Source of the DNA: Anagrus nilaparvatae
Taxonomy: Eukaryota; Arthropoda; Insecta; Hymenoptera; Mymaridae
NCBI GenBank assembly: GCA_022575985.1
Contig: JAKSXM010000014.1
Location: 10,974,001 to 11,038,000 of the forward strand
Length of the DNA stretch: 64,000 nucleotides
Reading direction: 5' to 3'
The notes under the pieces are model-generated. The model did not search any database. It was given only the letters and a program-made list of their open reading frames with translations, and was not told the DNA's origin. How positions within the stretch are numbered: position 1 is the stretch's first letter; each line of letters starts with the position of its first letter. Position numbers and translations under genes: made by a program. Below, piece after piece: positions 56,490 through 64,000 of this stretch.

Positions 56490-58013
56490 TTATGATATCA
56501 TTTCATTTGCATTAACGCGATTAATAGTTAAATTATCTTTTTCGATGAACTGATACGCTAGACGAATTTCATTCATATGGATTTGCTTCTTCAAATTTCC
56601 CATTTGGATTTGGACATTATGGTTATCCGGAAATACTTTTAAAATCTCAAACGGCCCAAGGAAACACGTCTTTTCATGTTTATTTAATATTCTGTGGTTC
56701 ACTATGTAGACCATCTCTCCTTCATGGAAATGTGCAGCATTCCGATTCCTGTCATAATAAAATTTACTTTTATATTTACTTTGGATAGAATTTAGTCCTG
56801 CAATTGTTTGTGCTTCAACTAAGTTCTCTATTAAGTCAACAAAATAATCTCCATAGGTCTGTAATTTTTCTTTTGGTTCAAAACTCGAAGGAATCCTTGC
56901 CTTATAACCTCTCAATAACTCAAAAGGTGTCATATTCGTTGTCTGGTGAATGGTCGTATTAAAAGTAAAAGTTGCCAGTTTCAAATAATCGCTCCAATTT
57001 CCCTTATCACCCACGAAAATCCTAATGTAATCCACAAGTGAAGCGTGACTACGTTCAATGCTACCAGAAGATTGTGGATGATACGCTGTAGTTTTAAACT
57101 TTTCAATTTGGAAAATATCAGAAAATGCTTTCATAACTTTAGATTGAAATTGACTACCAAGATCACTCAGTAGAGCTCTAGGTGGACCGTATTCTGCTAT
57201 TACATTGTTAACTAAAGCTTTTGCCACTTCTTCAGCCGTCGCATTTTTAAGAGGTATAGCTATAAACCATTTTGTTAAAAGGTCAATTACCGTTAATACC
57301 CAGAAAAAACCTTTAGATTCCTTCATTTTTCCATGTAAATCTATACTGATTTTGTCAAATGCTCTAATTGGCGTGTCAGTTATACACATAGGTAATTGCA
57401 GTTTTGATCTCTTTATTAAAGTTTTCTGACAAATTTCGCAACATTTTATAAAATGATTAATTTCTTGTCTCATATGTCTGCAATAAAATTCATTCGAAAT
57501 TCTATGGTAAGTTTTAGTCATGCCATAATGTGCACCAATAGTGTTAGAATGGTATTGTTTAATTAATTTATATCTTTCCTCTACAGGCGGAAGTTTTAGG
57601 TTATCATTATAAAAAGTTGCTTTAATAGGCTTCCCACAAAATAATTTATTTAAAGATTCAATAAATTTAAAAACTTGAAGTTGAGTCATCATATCTAAAT
57701 TTCTTATAATTTCAATTTCCTTAATTCCAAATTTTTCAATGAGTTTACCAAGAGTTTTCAAACATTTATCCATATCTACTTTCAAATTATTTGTGTCTAA
57801 ATACGGTTTTATTGTTAAAGCAATTAGTTTTTTCTTTCTATATTCTAATATAATGACTTCACCAGTTTGTGGTTGCTGGTTTCTTAAATTTTGTAAATCA
57901 ATATATTGTCTTTCTGCCAAAGTCGTTAAAACATCAGTAGGGTGTACATCAGAAGTTATGCAAAATACCAAATTTTTAAAACCTAAGTATGGATGGCTTT
58001 CAGATATTTTCAT
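56490..58013 (-). CDS. Ty3/gypsy integrase (Pol C-terminal part, separated by one stop)
   Basis: 507 codons from the ATG at 58011-58013. It has an N-terminal zinc-binding HHCC region (H155, H162, C192, C195), the catalytic core with D225 (SIDLHG), D284 (LLSDLGSQF) and E320 (GSIERSHASL), i.e. DD35E, and a C-terminal GPF/Y-type segment (FLGPFEILKV). It integrates element cDNA into host DNA. It lies in the same frame as the Pol ORF, separated only by TGA (58017-58019) and one TCT codon. Normally it would be the end of a single Pol polyprotein. The stop is either a recent nonsense mutation or a recoding/reinitiation site (TGA TCT ATG). Every catalytic residue is intact. Confidence 0.92.
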   Translation of the reverse strand: MKISESHPYLGFKNLVFCITSDVHPTDVLTTLAERQYIDLQNLRNQQPQTGEVIILEYRKKKLIALTIKPYLDTNNLKVDMDKCLKTLGKLIEKFGIKEIEIIRNLDMMTQLQVFKFIESLNKLFCGKPIKATFYNDNLKLPPVEERYKLIKQYHSNTIGAHYGMTKTYHRISNEFYCRHMRQEINHFIKCCEICQKTLIKRSKLQLPMCITDTPIRAFDKISIDLHGKMKESKGFFWVLTVIDLLTKWFIAIPLKNATAEEVAKALVNNVIAEYGPPRALLSDLGSQFQSKVMKAFSDIFQIEKFKTTAYHPQSSGSIERSHASLVDYIRIFVGDKGNWSDYLKLATFTFNTTIHQTTNMTPFELLRGYKARIPSSFEPKEKLQTYGDYFVDLIENLVEAQTIAGLNSIQSKYKSKFYYDRNRNAAHFHEGEMVYIVNHRILNKHEKTCFLGPFEILKVFPDNHNVQIQMGNLKKQIHMNEIRLAYQFIEKDNLTINRVNANEMIS

Positions 58014-58016
58014 AGA

Positions 58017-61000
58017 TCATAATATTTCAATATCATTACCATTCCAAGGAGGCTTCCTCCTAGGACGAATATTCCTATCAATGATATTCTCATGTTCAAT
58101 AGCTATTGTAGGGACCTCGTAATTCTTGTTAGCCCTAATAGTTTTTACAATATTTTTAAATCCAGGATCAATAATATAATTATCTATCTCATCAATTTTA
58201 AGAAGAGGGGTATAATGACTTGCTTTTAAGTGTAAATGAATATATTCATCCGTATCATTAGCTTTATAGTGAGCATAAGTTATTTTAATTACACCGTCCC
58301 TGTTTTTCTTATTATCATAAATATGTACGCAAATATTTTGATTCAGTTCTTCTGAAAATATATATATAACGTCTTTATTTCCCCAAGCTGATTCGGTGTT
58401 CAAAATTGTATAAGCTTCATCAGGATTTTCACAAAATTGAATAGTATTACTATTTTTCAAAGTATCTTTTAATTCATTAATATTCAGATTTAAACTAGTT
58501 AGAATTATAAGACTATCAAATAAACAATCCCCAGTTTTATCTACTTTAGTATATTTAATCAGGTCAACATTTTCAGCACATTCATCTGCTTGTACAAACC
58601 ATGGAAAATAAAAATCATCATTTTGTTTATATGGGTGAATTTCTTCCATTTCTTCATCAGAATAACCATTAGATTCTACATTATCACTATTTTCTTCATT
58701 AAATAAAATATTCTCATTAAATTCTTCATTAATTGTAACTTTTTTCTTCTTATTTATTATTTTATTCATATTTTCAAAATTTTTATTAGTACCATTATTT
58801 TTATTAACTATTTTTTTATTCAAATTGTTAAACAAATTTTTATCATTCTTAAATTCCTTCAAATCTTTATTTTTATGTGTTTTTAATTCAATATTGATTA
58901 CTTCATTATTATTAAGTTTTTCACCTTTAATAACTACATCATATGTACCTTGGTGAAGCAATTTACTTTCTTCAGGAAAAAGTAACTGGAAATAAGGTCC
59001 TGCCTCATTTTCTTCGTCTTTTTCTATATCAACAACCTCCATAGGTTTGCTTATATTTATATCTTTATCAAAATGTTTATTATTATTATTCAATATATTT
59101 AAATTATTATCATCCTTTTTTCGCTTTTGTAATAATTCCTTAATATATCTATCAGGTAATTTTTTTAAGATAATTTTTGGTTCTTTGAGATCTTTAAATT
59201 TTTCTATATTTTGTTTCTTGGGGGATTCAGTACTAGTTTCACATATTTTTCGTTTAATAGATGTGTTTTTAACTTCATTTTCATTCTCATTTTCATAAAT
59301 AATATTACGTTTCTTTGGGATATTTTGTAATAAATCTTTTGCTTTACGCTTTTTAGAGGAATCTGGTGGGGATTTATTAGGTATACGATTTAGGATAACT
59401 TTAGGTTGTTTCAAATTTATCCAGTCTTCCAATTCAATCATATTTTTATTAGGAACCATATTTACTTTTTCCGGCTTATCTACTTTCGGGCTGGGCTTTA
59501 CTATATTTATCGGGGGTTTATTTACTTTCTTAGGTATTTCAACATTATTTTTATCATTTATATTATTATTGTACATACTTCTGGTAATTCTTTTGTTTCC
59601 TTTTAAATTTTGATTATTGGTTATAAACTTTTTAGGGACATATTCTTCATCATCTGAGAAATTATCTTCCTCTAAAGTTATTTTTTTACCATTTGATTTT
59701 TTTGTAGCTCTAAGTTTTCGTATTTGAAAATCAGTACTCTCTGACGATGAGGAGTCTACAAAATCTGCATTTTCTGCTTTTTTAAGTAAATCCAGTCTTG
59801 GCATATCTGGATCTTCTTGATCGCTATTTGTTGGAATATTTCTTGATAAGGCATCAGCAACTACATTAGTCCTACCTGTTTTATAGACTATATCAAAGTC
59901 ATAACCGGTTAATTTTGATGCTAAATTACAGGCTGTTAACGTCGTATGTTTCTGTTTCTTTAAATAGGTCAGAGGAAGATGATCTGTATAAACAATAAAA
60001 TGTCTGCCAAAAACATATGGTCTAAATTGGGTAATGCCAAAAATAATAGCAGATAATTCCTTCAGATACGTTGAAAACGCTAATTCAGATTTTTTTAATA
60101 GTCTTGACGCATAAGCTATAACGCGTGGTTTATTATTTTCATAAAGTTGTTCTAGAACAGCACCTAAACCAAATTCTGAACTGTCTGTTGTTATAAAAAA
60201 CCGTTTGGAATAGTTTGGAGTAGCCAAAATTGGGTCAGAACAAAGTTTTTCCTTCAAAGTTAAAAAGGCCTTTTGTTGCTCTTCTCCCCAAATAAATTCC
60301 TGATCTTTTTTTAAAAGGTCAGACAATGGCTTGGCTATTGTAGAGAAGTTCTTAATAAATCTTCGATAATAACTGCATAACCCTGAGAAAGCTCTCAGCT
60401 TTTTCAGTGTATTGGGGATAGGAAAATCTTTCACTGCAGAAATTTTCTCCGGATTTGGTTTTAATTGATTGGAACCCACAATGTGTCCTAACACTTGAGC
60501 TTCTCGTCGTAAAAATAGGCATTTCTTAGGGTCTAGTAGTAAATTAGCATCTTTAATACGTTGAAATACTTCAGTACAAAGTCTTAGATGATCTTCAAGT
60601 GATTTTGCATAAATAATAATATCATCCAGGTACACAAAAACACCATGACCTAGTAGGCCGGCAAATACCATATCCATTAATCTGCACCACGTCTGCGCAC
60701 TAGTTTTAAAACCCATCGGCATATGCGCAAAGTGATATTTCCCATTAGGGGCATTAAAAGATGTATACTTTCTACTAGAGGGCGCTAATGGAATTTGAAA
60801 AAATGCAAGAGCCGCGTTAATAGTTGTGATATAAAATGCTGAAGAAGCTGAATCTAATATATCATATGGTTGTACTAGCGGATATACTTCATCTAGTGTA
60901 ATTTTATTTAATTCACGAAAATCTGCAACTATTCTCCATCTTTGTTCTCCATCTTTGGTCGCTTTTCTGGGAATCGCCCAGATAGGAGAAGTCCAAGGAC

Positions 61001-62336
61001 TAACAGTTTTTTCTATTATTCCTAAATCTAAATATTTTTTTATGTTTTTCTCTAAAGCTTCTTGCGCAGCTTGCGGTTGTCTATACTGTCTACACTTAAT
61101 GGGTACTTCTGATGTAACATTAATTTCATGTTCAATTAAATGGGTACACGTAAAAGGTCTACCCTCTATATAAAAAATTTCAGCAAATTTTTCGATCAAT
61201 CCATGGATTTGACTAATTTCTTCTTCATTTAAATCCTTTTTATAAAGTAAATCGAAAATAGTGTTAACAAGTTGTTCCCTTTCCAAACCTTCTATAAGTT
61301 TATCATTAATTAGATAAGCATCGTTATTTATTTCTTTTATTTGGTCAAATTGTTCTAATACAACTAAGGGTGTGTCGATTTTTATTTGTTGGCTAGATGT
61401 ATTAATGCACATTACTAGAGCCTTACCATTATCATTTTTGACTAAAGCCTCACCCAAAAACAAATTAGGGTGAATATTTTGTCTTGGTAAAAATCCTTCC
61501 ATAATGTTTGCATTAGCAATATCAGCATAAATAATTTGTTTAGAACGCGGTTGAATAAGAAATTTTTCTTTTTCTCTAAAGGGAATAGCATATGGACCTA
61601 AATGAATTTGCATATTTGCAATGTCAATATTTCCATTATATTTTTCGAGGATATCTAAACCTATAAGGCCAGGGGTATCCATACAAAAAATATCATCAAT
61701 AATATGCAAATTACAAGGGAGATTCTCAAGGTATATTATAATCTCCCCTTTAGTATATTCATGATCGTTCGTTATACTACAAATTCTTAATATTGAATTT
61801 TTATTAATATAAGTAGATTCTTTAAGTGCTGAGCTTTTAATCAAGCTTACTTGAAATCCAGTGTCAATAAAAAAATCAGCTTTATCCCCAACTAGGCTTG
61901 GGCTTTTGAGTGTAATAATTGGAGGTATCCTTTTTGAATTTGCTAGCATTACTTTTTTAGTAATTATATCATTAGAAGTATTCGTATTTACAGGTTTAAT
62001 ATTTTTATTATTGTCATCTGAAACCAAAGTATCTTGCTGCGCAGTATCGGAATTATCGATTACTTTATTCGTAAACTTTTCTGCTTCCCTATCTGTTTTC
62101 GCTATGGATATATCAATAATTGGTGGAATTGTATCAGATTTTCTTTTAGGGCGTGTTTTTGTAGCTGTATCCTTCTTTTTTATATCTTTGATTGGAGTAT
62201 CCAAAGGGATGTCCAATCCAAAACCAACTAAGGGTGATGTATCCTTTATATCTACCGAGACAGTATCATTCAAAGGATGAAGTAATTTATCATTCTTATC
62301 AGGGGAAAATTCTAATGGCAGTATAGTTTTGATCAT
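58017..62336 (-). CDS. Ty3/gypsy Pol: protease-RT-RNase H with an OTU protease domain
   Basis: Domains in order: aspartic protease (FFIDTG, residues 155-160); reverse transcriptase (RQYRQPQAAQEALEKNI, WRIVADFRELNKIT, HMPMGFKTSAQTW, FVYLDDIIIY with YLDD at 569-572); connection; RNase H (FITTDSSEFGLGAVL near 715; TDHLPLTYL). A long K/N-rich linker of about 350 residues follows, then an OTU-type cysteine protease near 1262-1380. The OTU nucleophile motif is GDCLFDSL (Cys1271) and the catalytic histidine motif is HLHLKASHYTPL (His1374), with the expected intervening W...IYIFSEELNQNICVHIYD. OTU enzymes cleave ubiquitin chains. The first in-frame ATG is at 62334-62336, but the frame extends upstream to the frameshift site, interrupted by a TAA at 62352-62354. 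Cys and His are intact; activity is inferred. Confidence 0.9.
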   Translation of the reverse strand: MIKTILPLEFSPDKNDKLLHPLNDTVSVDIKDTSPLVGFGLDIPLDTPIKDIKKKDTATKTRPKRKSDTIPPIIDISIAKTDREAEKFTNKVIDNSDTAQQDTLVSDDNNKNIKPVNTNTSNDIITKKVMLANSKRIPPIITLKSPSLVGDKADFFIDTGFQVSLIKSSALKESTYINKNSILRICSITNDHEYTKGEIIIYLENLPCNLHIIDDIFCMDTPGLIGLDILEKYNGNIDIANMQIHLGPYAIPFREKEKFLIQPRSKQIIYADIANANIMEGFLPRQNIHPNLFLGEALVKNDNGKALVMCINTSSQQIKIDTPLVVLEQFDQIKEINNDAYLINDKLIEGLEREQLVNTIFDLLYKKDLNEEEISQIHGLIEKFAEIFYIEGRPFTCTHLIEHEINVTSEVPIKCRQYRQPQAAQEALEKNIKKYLDLGIIEKTVSPWTSPIWAIPRKATKDGEQRWRIVADFRELNKITLDEVYPLVQPYDILDSASSAFYITTINAALAFFQIPLAPSSRKYTSFNAPNGKYHFAHMPMGFKTSAQTWCRLMDMVFAGLLGHGVFVYLDDIIIYAKSLEDHLRLCTEVFQRIKDANLLLDPKKCLFLRREAQVLGHIVGSNQLKPNPEKISAVKDFPIPNTLKKLRAFSGLCSYYRRFIKNFSTIAKPLSDLLKKDQEFIWGEEQQKAFLTLKEKLCSDPILATPNYSKRFFITTDSSEFGLGAVLEQLYENNKPRVIAYASRLLKKSELAFSTYLKELSAIIFGITQFRPYVFGRHFIVYTDHLPLTYLKKQKHTTLTACNLASKLTGYDFDIVYKTGRTNVVADALSRNIPTNSDQEDPDMPRLDLLKKAENADFVDSSSSESTDFQIRKLRATKKSNGKKITLEEDNFSDDEEYVPKKFITNNQNLKGNKRITRSMYNNNINDKNNVEIPKKVNKPPINIVKPSPKVDKPEKVNMVPNKNMIELEDWINLKQPKVILNRIPNKSPPDSSKKRKAKDLLQNIPKKRNIIYENENENEVKNTSIKRKICETSTESPKKQNIEKFKDLKEPKIILKKLPDRYIKELLQKRKKDDNNLNILNNNNKHFDKDINISKPMEVVDIEKDEENEAGPYFQLLFPEESKLLHQGTYDVVIKGEKLNNNEVINIELKTHKNKDLKEFKNDKNLFNNLNKKIVNKNNGTNKNFENMNKIINKKKKVTINEEFNENILFNEENSDNVESNGYSDEEMEEIHPYKQNDDFYFPWFVQADECAENVDLIKYTKVDKTGDCLFDSLIILTSLNLNINELKDTLKNSNTIQFCENPDEAYTILNTESAWGNKDVIYIFSEELNQNICVHIYDNKKNRDGVIKITYAHYKANDTDEYIHLHLKASHYTPLLKIDEIDNYIIDPGFKNIVKTIRANKNYEVPTIAIEHENIIDRNIRPRRKPPWNGNDIEIL

Positions 62337-62354
62337 ATTATTAACTTTAGTTTA

Positions 62355-62518
62355 CTTATTTACATTCTTTTTCGTGGATAAATCATTTTGTACATAAACT
62401 TTGTCACTCGATTTCTGCAACTGTATATTATTATCGATTTCTAAAGCTACTATATTTTTATTATTTTCTTTAAATGAAATATCTTGCCCAATTCCACTCA
62501 GAACTGGGCCCGTATCTA
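62355..62518 (-). CDS. N-terminal Pol extension entered by -1 frameshift
   Basis: Immediately after the heptamer, the -1 frame is open for 54 codons (starting LDTGPVLSGIGQD) and is in phase with the large Pol ORF. It stops at TAA (62352-62354), six codons before the Pol ATG. This copy therefore could not make an uninterrupted Gag-Pol unless the stop is bypassed. The rest of the element looks intact, so this is probably a recent lesion. Confidence 0.75.
62486..62509 (-). promoter_or_regulatory. Stem-loop downstream of the slippery heptamer
   Basis: On the RNA strand GCCCAG (62509-62504) pairs with TTGGGC (62491-62486) across a 12-nt loop. The stem starts 9 nt after the heptamer, within the spacing of known -1 frameshift stimulators. 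A longer or pseudoknotted fold was not examined. Confidence 0.6.
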
Positions 62519-64000
62519 GTTTAAATTATTAGTGTTACGATTTTGGTTACCCTCAAAACGTCTTCCATTAAAATTCCTTTGACCATTATTATTTGGGTTA
62601 AAATTACGATTAACATTGTCATTATTATAATTATCATATCTATTTCTATTCTGGAAGTTACCATTATTGGCAAAATTATTCATTGGTCTAAAATTATTTG
62701 GGCGTGCAGTAAAATTCCTATTAGAGTTATTCCTATTAAAGTCATTATATCGTAAACCGTTTTGATTGTATCTGGGTCCAAAATTTCTATTAAAACCACG
62801 AAAAAAGTTTCTTTCAGGATTAAATCTCTCGAAATTATTAAATCCATTATTGCCATTATTAAAGTTATTAAAATTATTATAATCTACCCTATTATTATTA
62901 GGGTTTACTTTATTATAAAAATTTCTATTAAAATTATTATTATTTGCATTGTAATTAGGATTAAATGTTGCAATTTGATTATTATTATTAGGTATCATAT
63001 TATTGTTATTGGCCTTAACAGTATTCATATTATTATTACCATTGTTGTTATTTGTATTTAAAGATTGAATTAGTTCAATAATTTTTGGTAAACCTGGGCA
63101 ATTTTTCGATTCATGGAGGGTCGATTTACAGAAACCACACACAATTTTTATAGCTGATGCAGCTCTCACAATATATTCCCTTAATTCTTCATCTTCCTCA
63201 GAGTCATAATTATTATTTCTTTTAGCAATCATAGTAGATTTTCTTTTCTTCGACATTTTATCATGAAAGGATATTGATTCATTCCTTCCTTCTAGACGTA
63301 TGGCACAATTAACTGCTTGCGCAAGATTTTCCGGGTTTTGAGCAGATATCCTGTATTCAGGTGGATCAATTAGTCCATATATAAAACAGTCCCTAGCTTC
63401 TTGTCTGGCTCTTTCCTTATTTCTCTGCTTTTCATGATGATCCAATTCCGTTGATGCTTCATAAATAGTAATTAATTTTTGTTCTAATAATTGAACTCTA
63501 AGGGCGTAATCTTCAACGGGTTCACCCTGATATTGAGCAATGTTTCGTAATTTTGTACGAACCGTTTCTCCGTCCTGCATCGCGCCAAATTGAAGTTTCA
63601 GTGCTTTAATAAATTCAGTAAGATTGTTATAACTATGTACAGATCCTTCGAATATTTGGGCCGCCCTACCCTTTAATTTTCTTGGAAGTATTTGTAAAAC
63701 ATATGATTCACATTCTGGTCCAAAATTAGTGACCAAATTTTCCAGGCTTTTACAAAAAGAGAAAAGATTTTCCGGTTTACCTTCATAATCTGGGATTAAA
63801 TGTAATTGATCTTTGAACGTTAATAAGTTATTTCTTGTAAAATTTTGTCTATAATTATAATTATGCTCGGGTTCCTTGTGCCCGGGGGTTTGCACACCTA
63901 CATTCATAAAATCCTCCCAATTTCTTTTTAAACGCTTAAACTCCCTATCCTCTTTCTGTTTAAACTCCTCAATTTCTTTAATTATTTCTTCTTTTTCATT
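62516..64000 (-). CDS. Ty3/gypsy Gag, 5' end beyond the window
   Basis: The frame is open from the right edge (at least 31 codons upstream of the first ATG at 63905-63907) to TAG at 62516-62518. The first part is the capsid-like retrotransposon Gag domain (LIPDYEGKPENLFSFCKSLE, LPRKLKGRAAQIFEG, LKLQFGAMQDGETVRTKL, QYQGEPVEDYALRVQLLEQK). It is followed by a CCHC knuckle, C-X2-C-X4-H-X4-C (CGFCKSTLHESKNC), and an asparagine-rich tail with many NNN, FNRN and NFN repeats. It packages the element RNA. The upstream in-frame codons are charged and coil-like (EEIIKEIEEFKQKEDREFK), so the true start is outside. The Asn-rich tail may be disordered and condensate-prone (inference). Confidence 0.9.
   Translation of the reverse strand, partial: NEKEEIIKEIEEFKQKEDREFKRLKRNWEDFMNVGVQTPGHKEPEHNYNYRQNFTRNNLLTFKDQLHLIPDYEGKPENLFSFCKSLENLVTNFGPECESYVLQILPRKLKGRAAQIFEGSVHSYNNLTEFIKALKLQFGAMQDGETVRTKLRNIAQYQGEPVEDYALRVQLLEQKLITIYEASTELDHHEKQRNKERARQEARDCFIYGLIDPPEYRISAQNPENLAQAVNCAIRLEGRNESISFHDKMSKKRKSTMIAKRNNNYDSEEDEELREYIVRAASAIKIVCGFCKSTLHESKNCPGLPKIIELIQSLNTNNNNGNNNMNTVKANNNNMIPNNNNQIATFNPNYNANNNNFNRNFYNKVNPNNNRVDYNNFNNFNNGNNGFNNFERFNPERNFFRGFNRNFGPRYNQNGLRYNDFNRNNSNRNFTARPNNFRPMNNFANNGNFQNRNRYDNYNNDNVNRNFNPNNNGQRNFNGRRFEGNQNRNTNNLN
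62519..62525 (-). promoter_or_regulatory. Programmed -1 frameshift heptamer T TTA AAC
   Basis: The last codons of gag read AAT TTA AAC TAG. T TTA AAC fits the X XXY YYZ rule, is in the correct phase, and sits directly before the stop. A -1 slip enters the Pol frame exactly. The same heptamer is a well-known eukaryotic virus slippery site. Confidence 0.8.

Noticed and set aside
59047..59606. Plus-strand ORFs across the Pol linker
   Set aside because: Antisense of the K/N-rich linker, rich in F/I/L as expected.
62543..63061. Plus-strand isoleucine-rich ORFs
   Set aside because: Antisense of the asparagine-rich Gag tail (AAT/ATT repeats).

Overview
Window type. This is eukaryotic DNA, almost certainly from an insect. 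The background is extremely AT-rich and holds many simple repeats. It carries animal-type retroelements (R1-clade non-LTR, BEL/Pao, Ty3/gypsy), Helitron-like rolling-circle elements and TIR/fold-back DNA elements. One cellular gene fragment shows 55-bp GT..AG splicing. A hymenopteran source, perhaps a GC-poor parasitoid wasp, is my inference from the AT-richness, the EB-module gene and the tandem intronless LRR family. No diagnostic host gene proves it.

Layout. 0-3.6 kb: decayed repeats and coding relics. 3.66-6.83 kb: a 5'-truncated R1-clade element (copy A, minus strand) with a 20-bp target-site duplication. 6.96-9.03 kb: an older R1-clade relic split by a 918-bp inverted-repeat element whose ends resemble Transib/RSS heptamers. 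9.05-11.2 kb: a BEL/Pao relic split by a 201-bp MITE. 11.8-13.35 kb: a fold-back element built from head-to-head minisatellites. 14.67-15.0 kb: exons of a cysteine-rich EB/EGF-like gene. 15.46-28.8 kb: a duplicated segment whose second copy received an 11.6-kb Helitron-like element (H1). H1 is packed with satellites and contains a nested 4.8-kb Helitron-like element (H3). 28.8-35.3 kb: repeats, palindromes and broken R1 copies. 35.3-41.1 kb: a second Helitron-like element (H2) related to H1. 42.77-43.18 kb: an unrecognised ORF with one stop. 43.84-46.24 kb: R1 copy B with its own target-site duplication and a 26-bp internal deletion. 46.25-49.8 kb: AT-rich spacer. 49.8-54.6 kb: three tandem intronless leucine-rich-repeat genes. 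54.6-64 kb: a large Ty3/gypsy element on the minus strand, running off the right edge.

Most notable. The gypsy element has a Gag frame ending in a T TTA AAC heptamer directly before its stop codon, with a stem-loop 9 nt downstream: a textbook -1 frameshift signal. Its Pol carries an OTU-type cysteine protease (deubiquitinase-like) domain between RNase H and integrase. The H1 Helitron boundaries can be read to the base because an unoccupied copy of its target lies 1.4 kb upstream. The three LRR genes are the best candidates for functional host genes.

Limits. Family names come from motifs and from comparing copies within the window by eye. No alignment, HMM or folding program was run.
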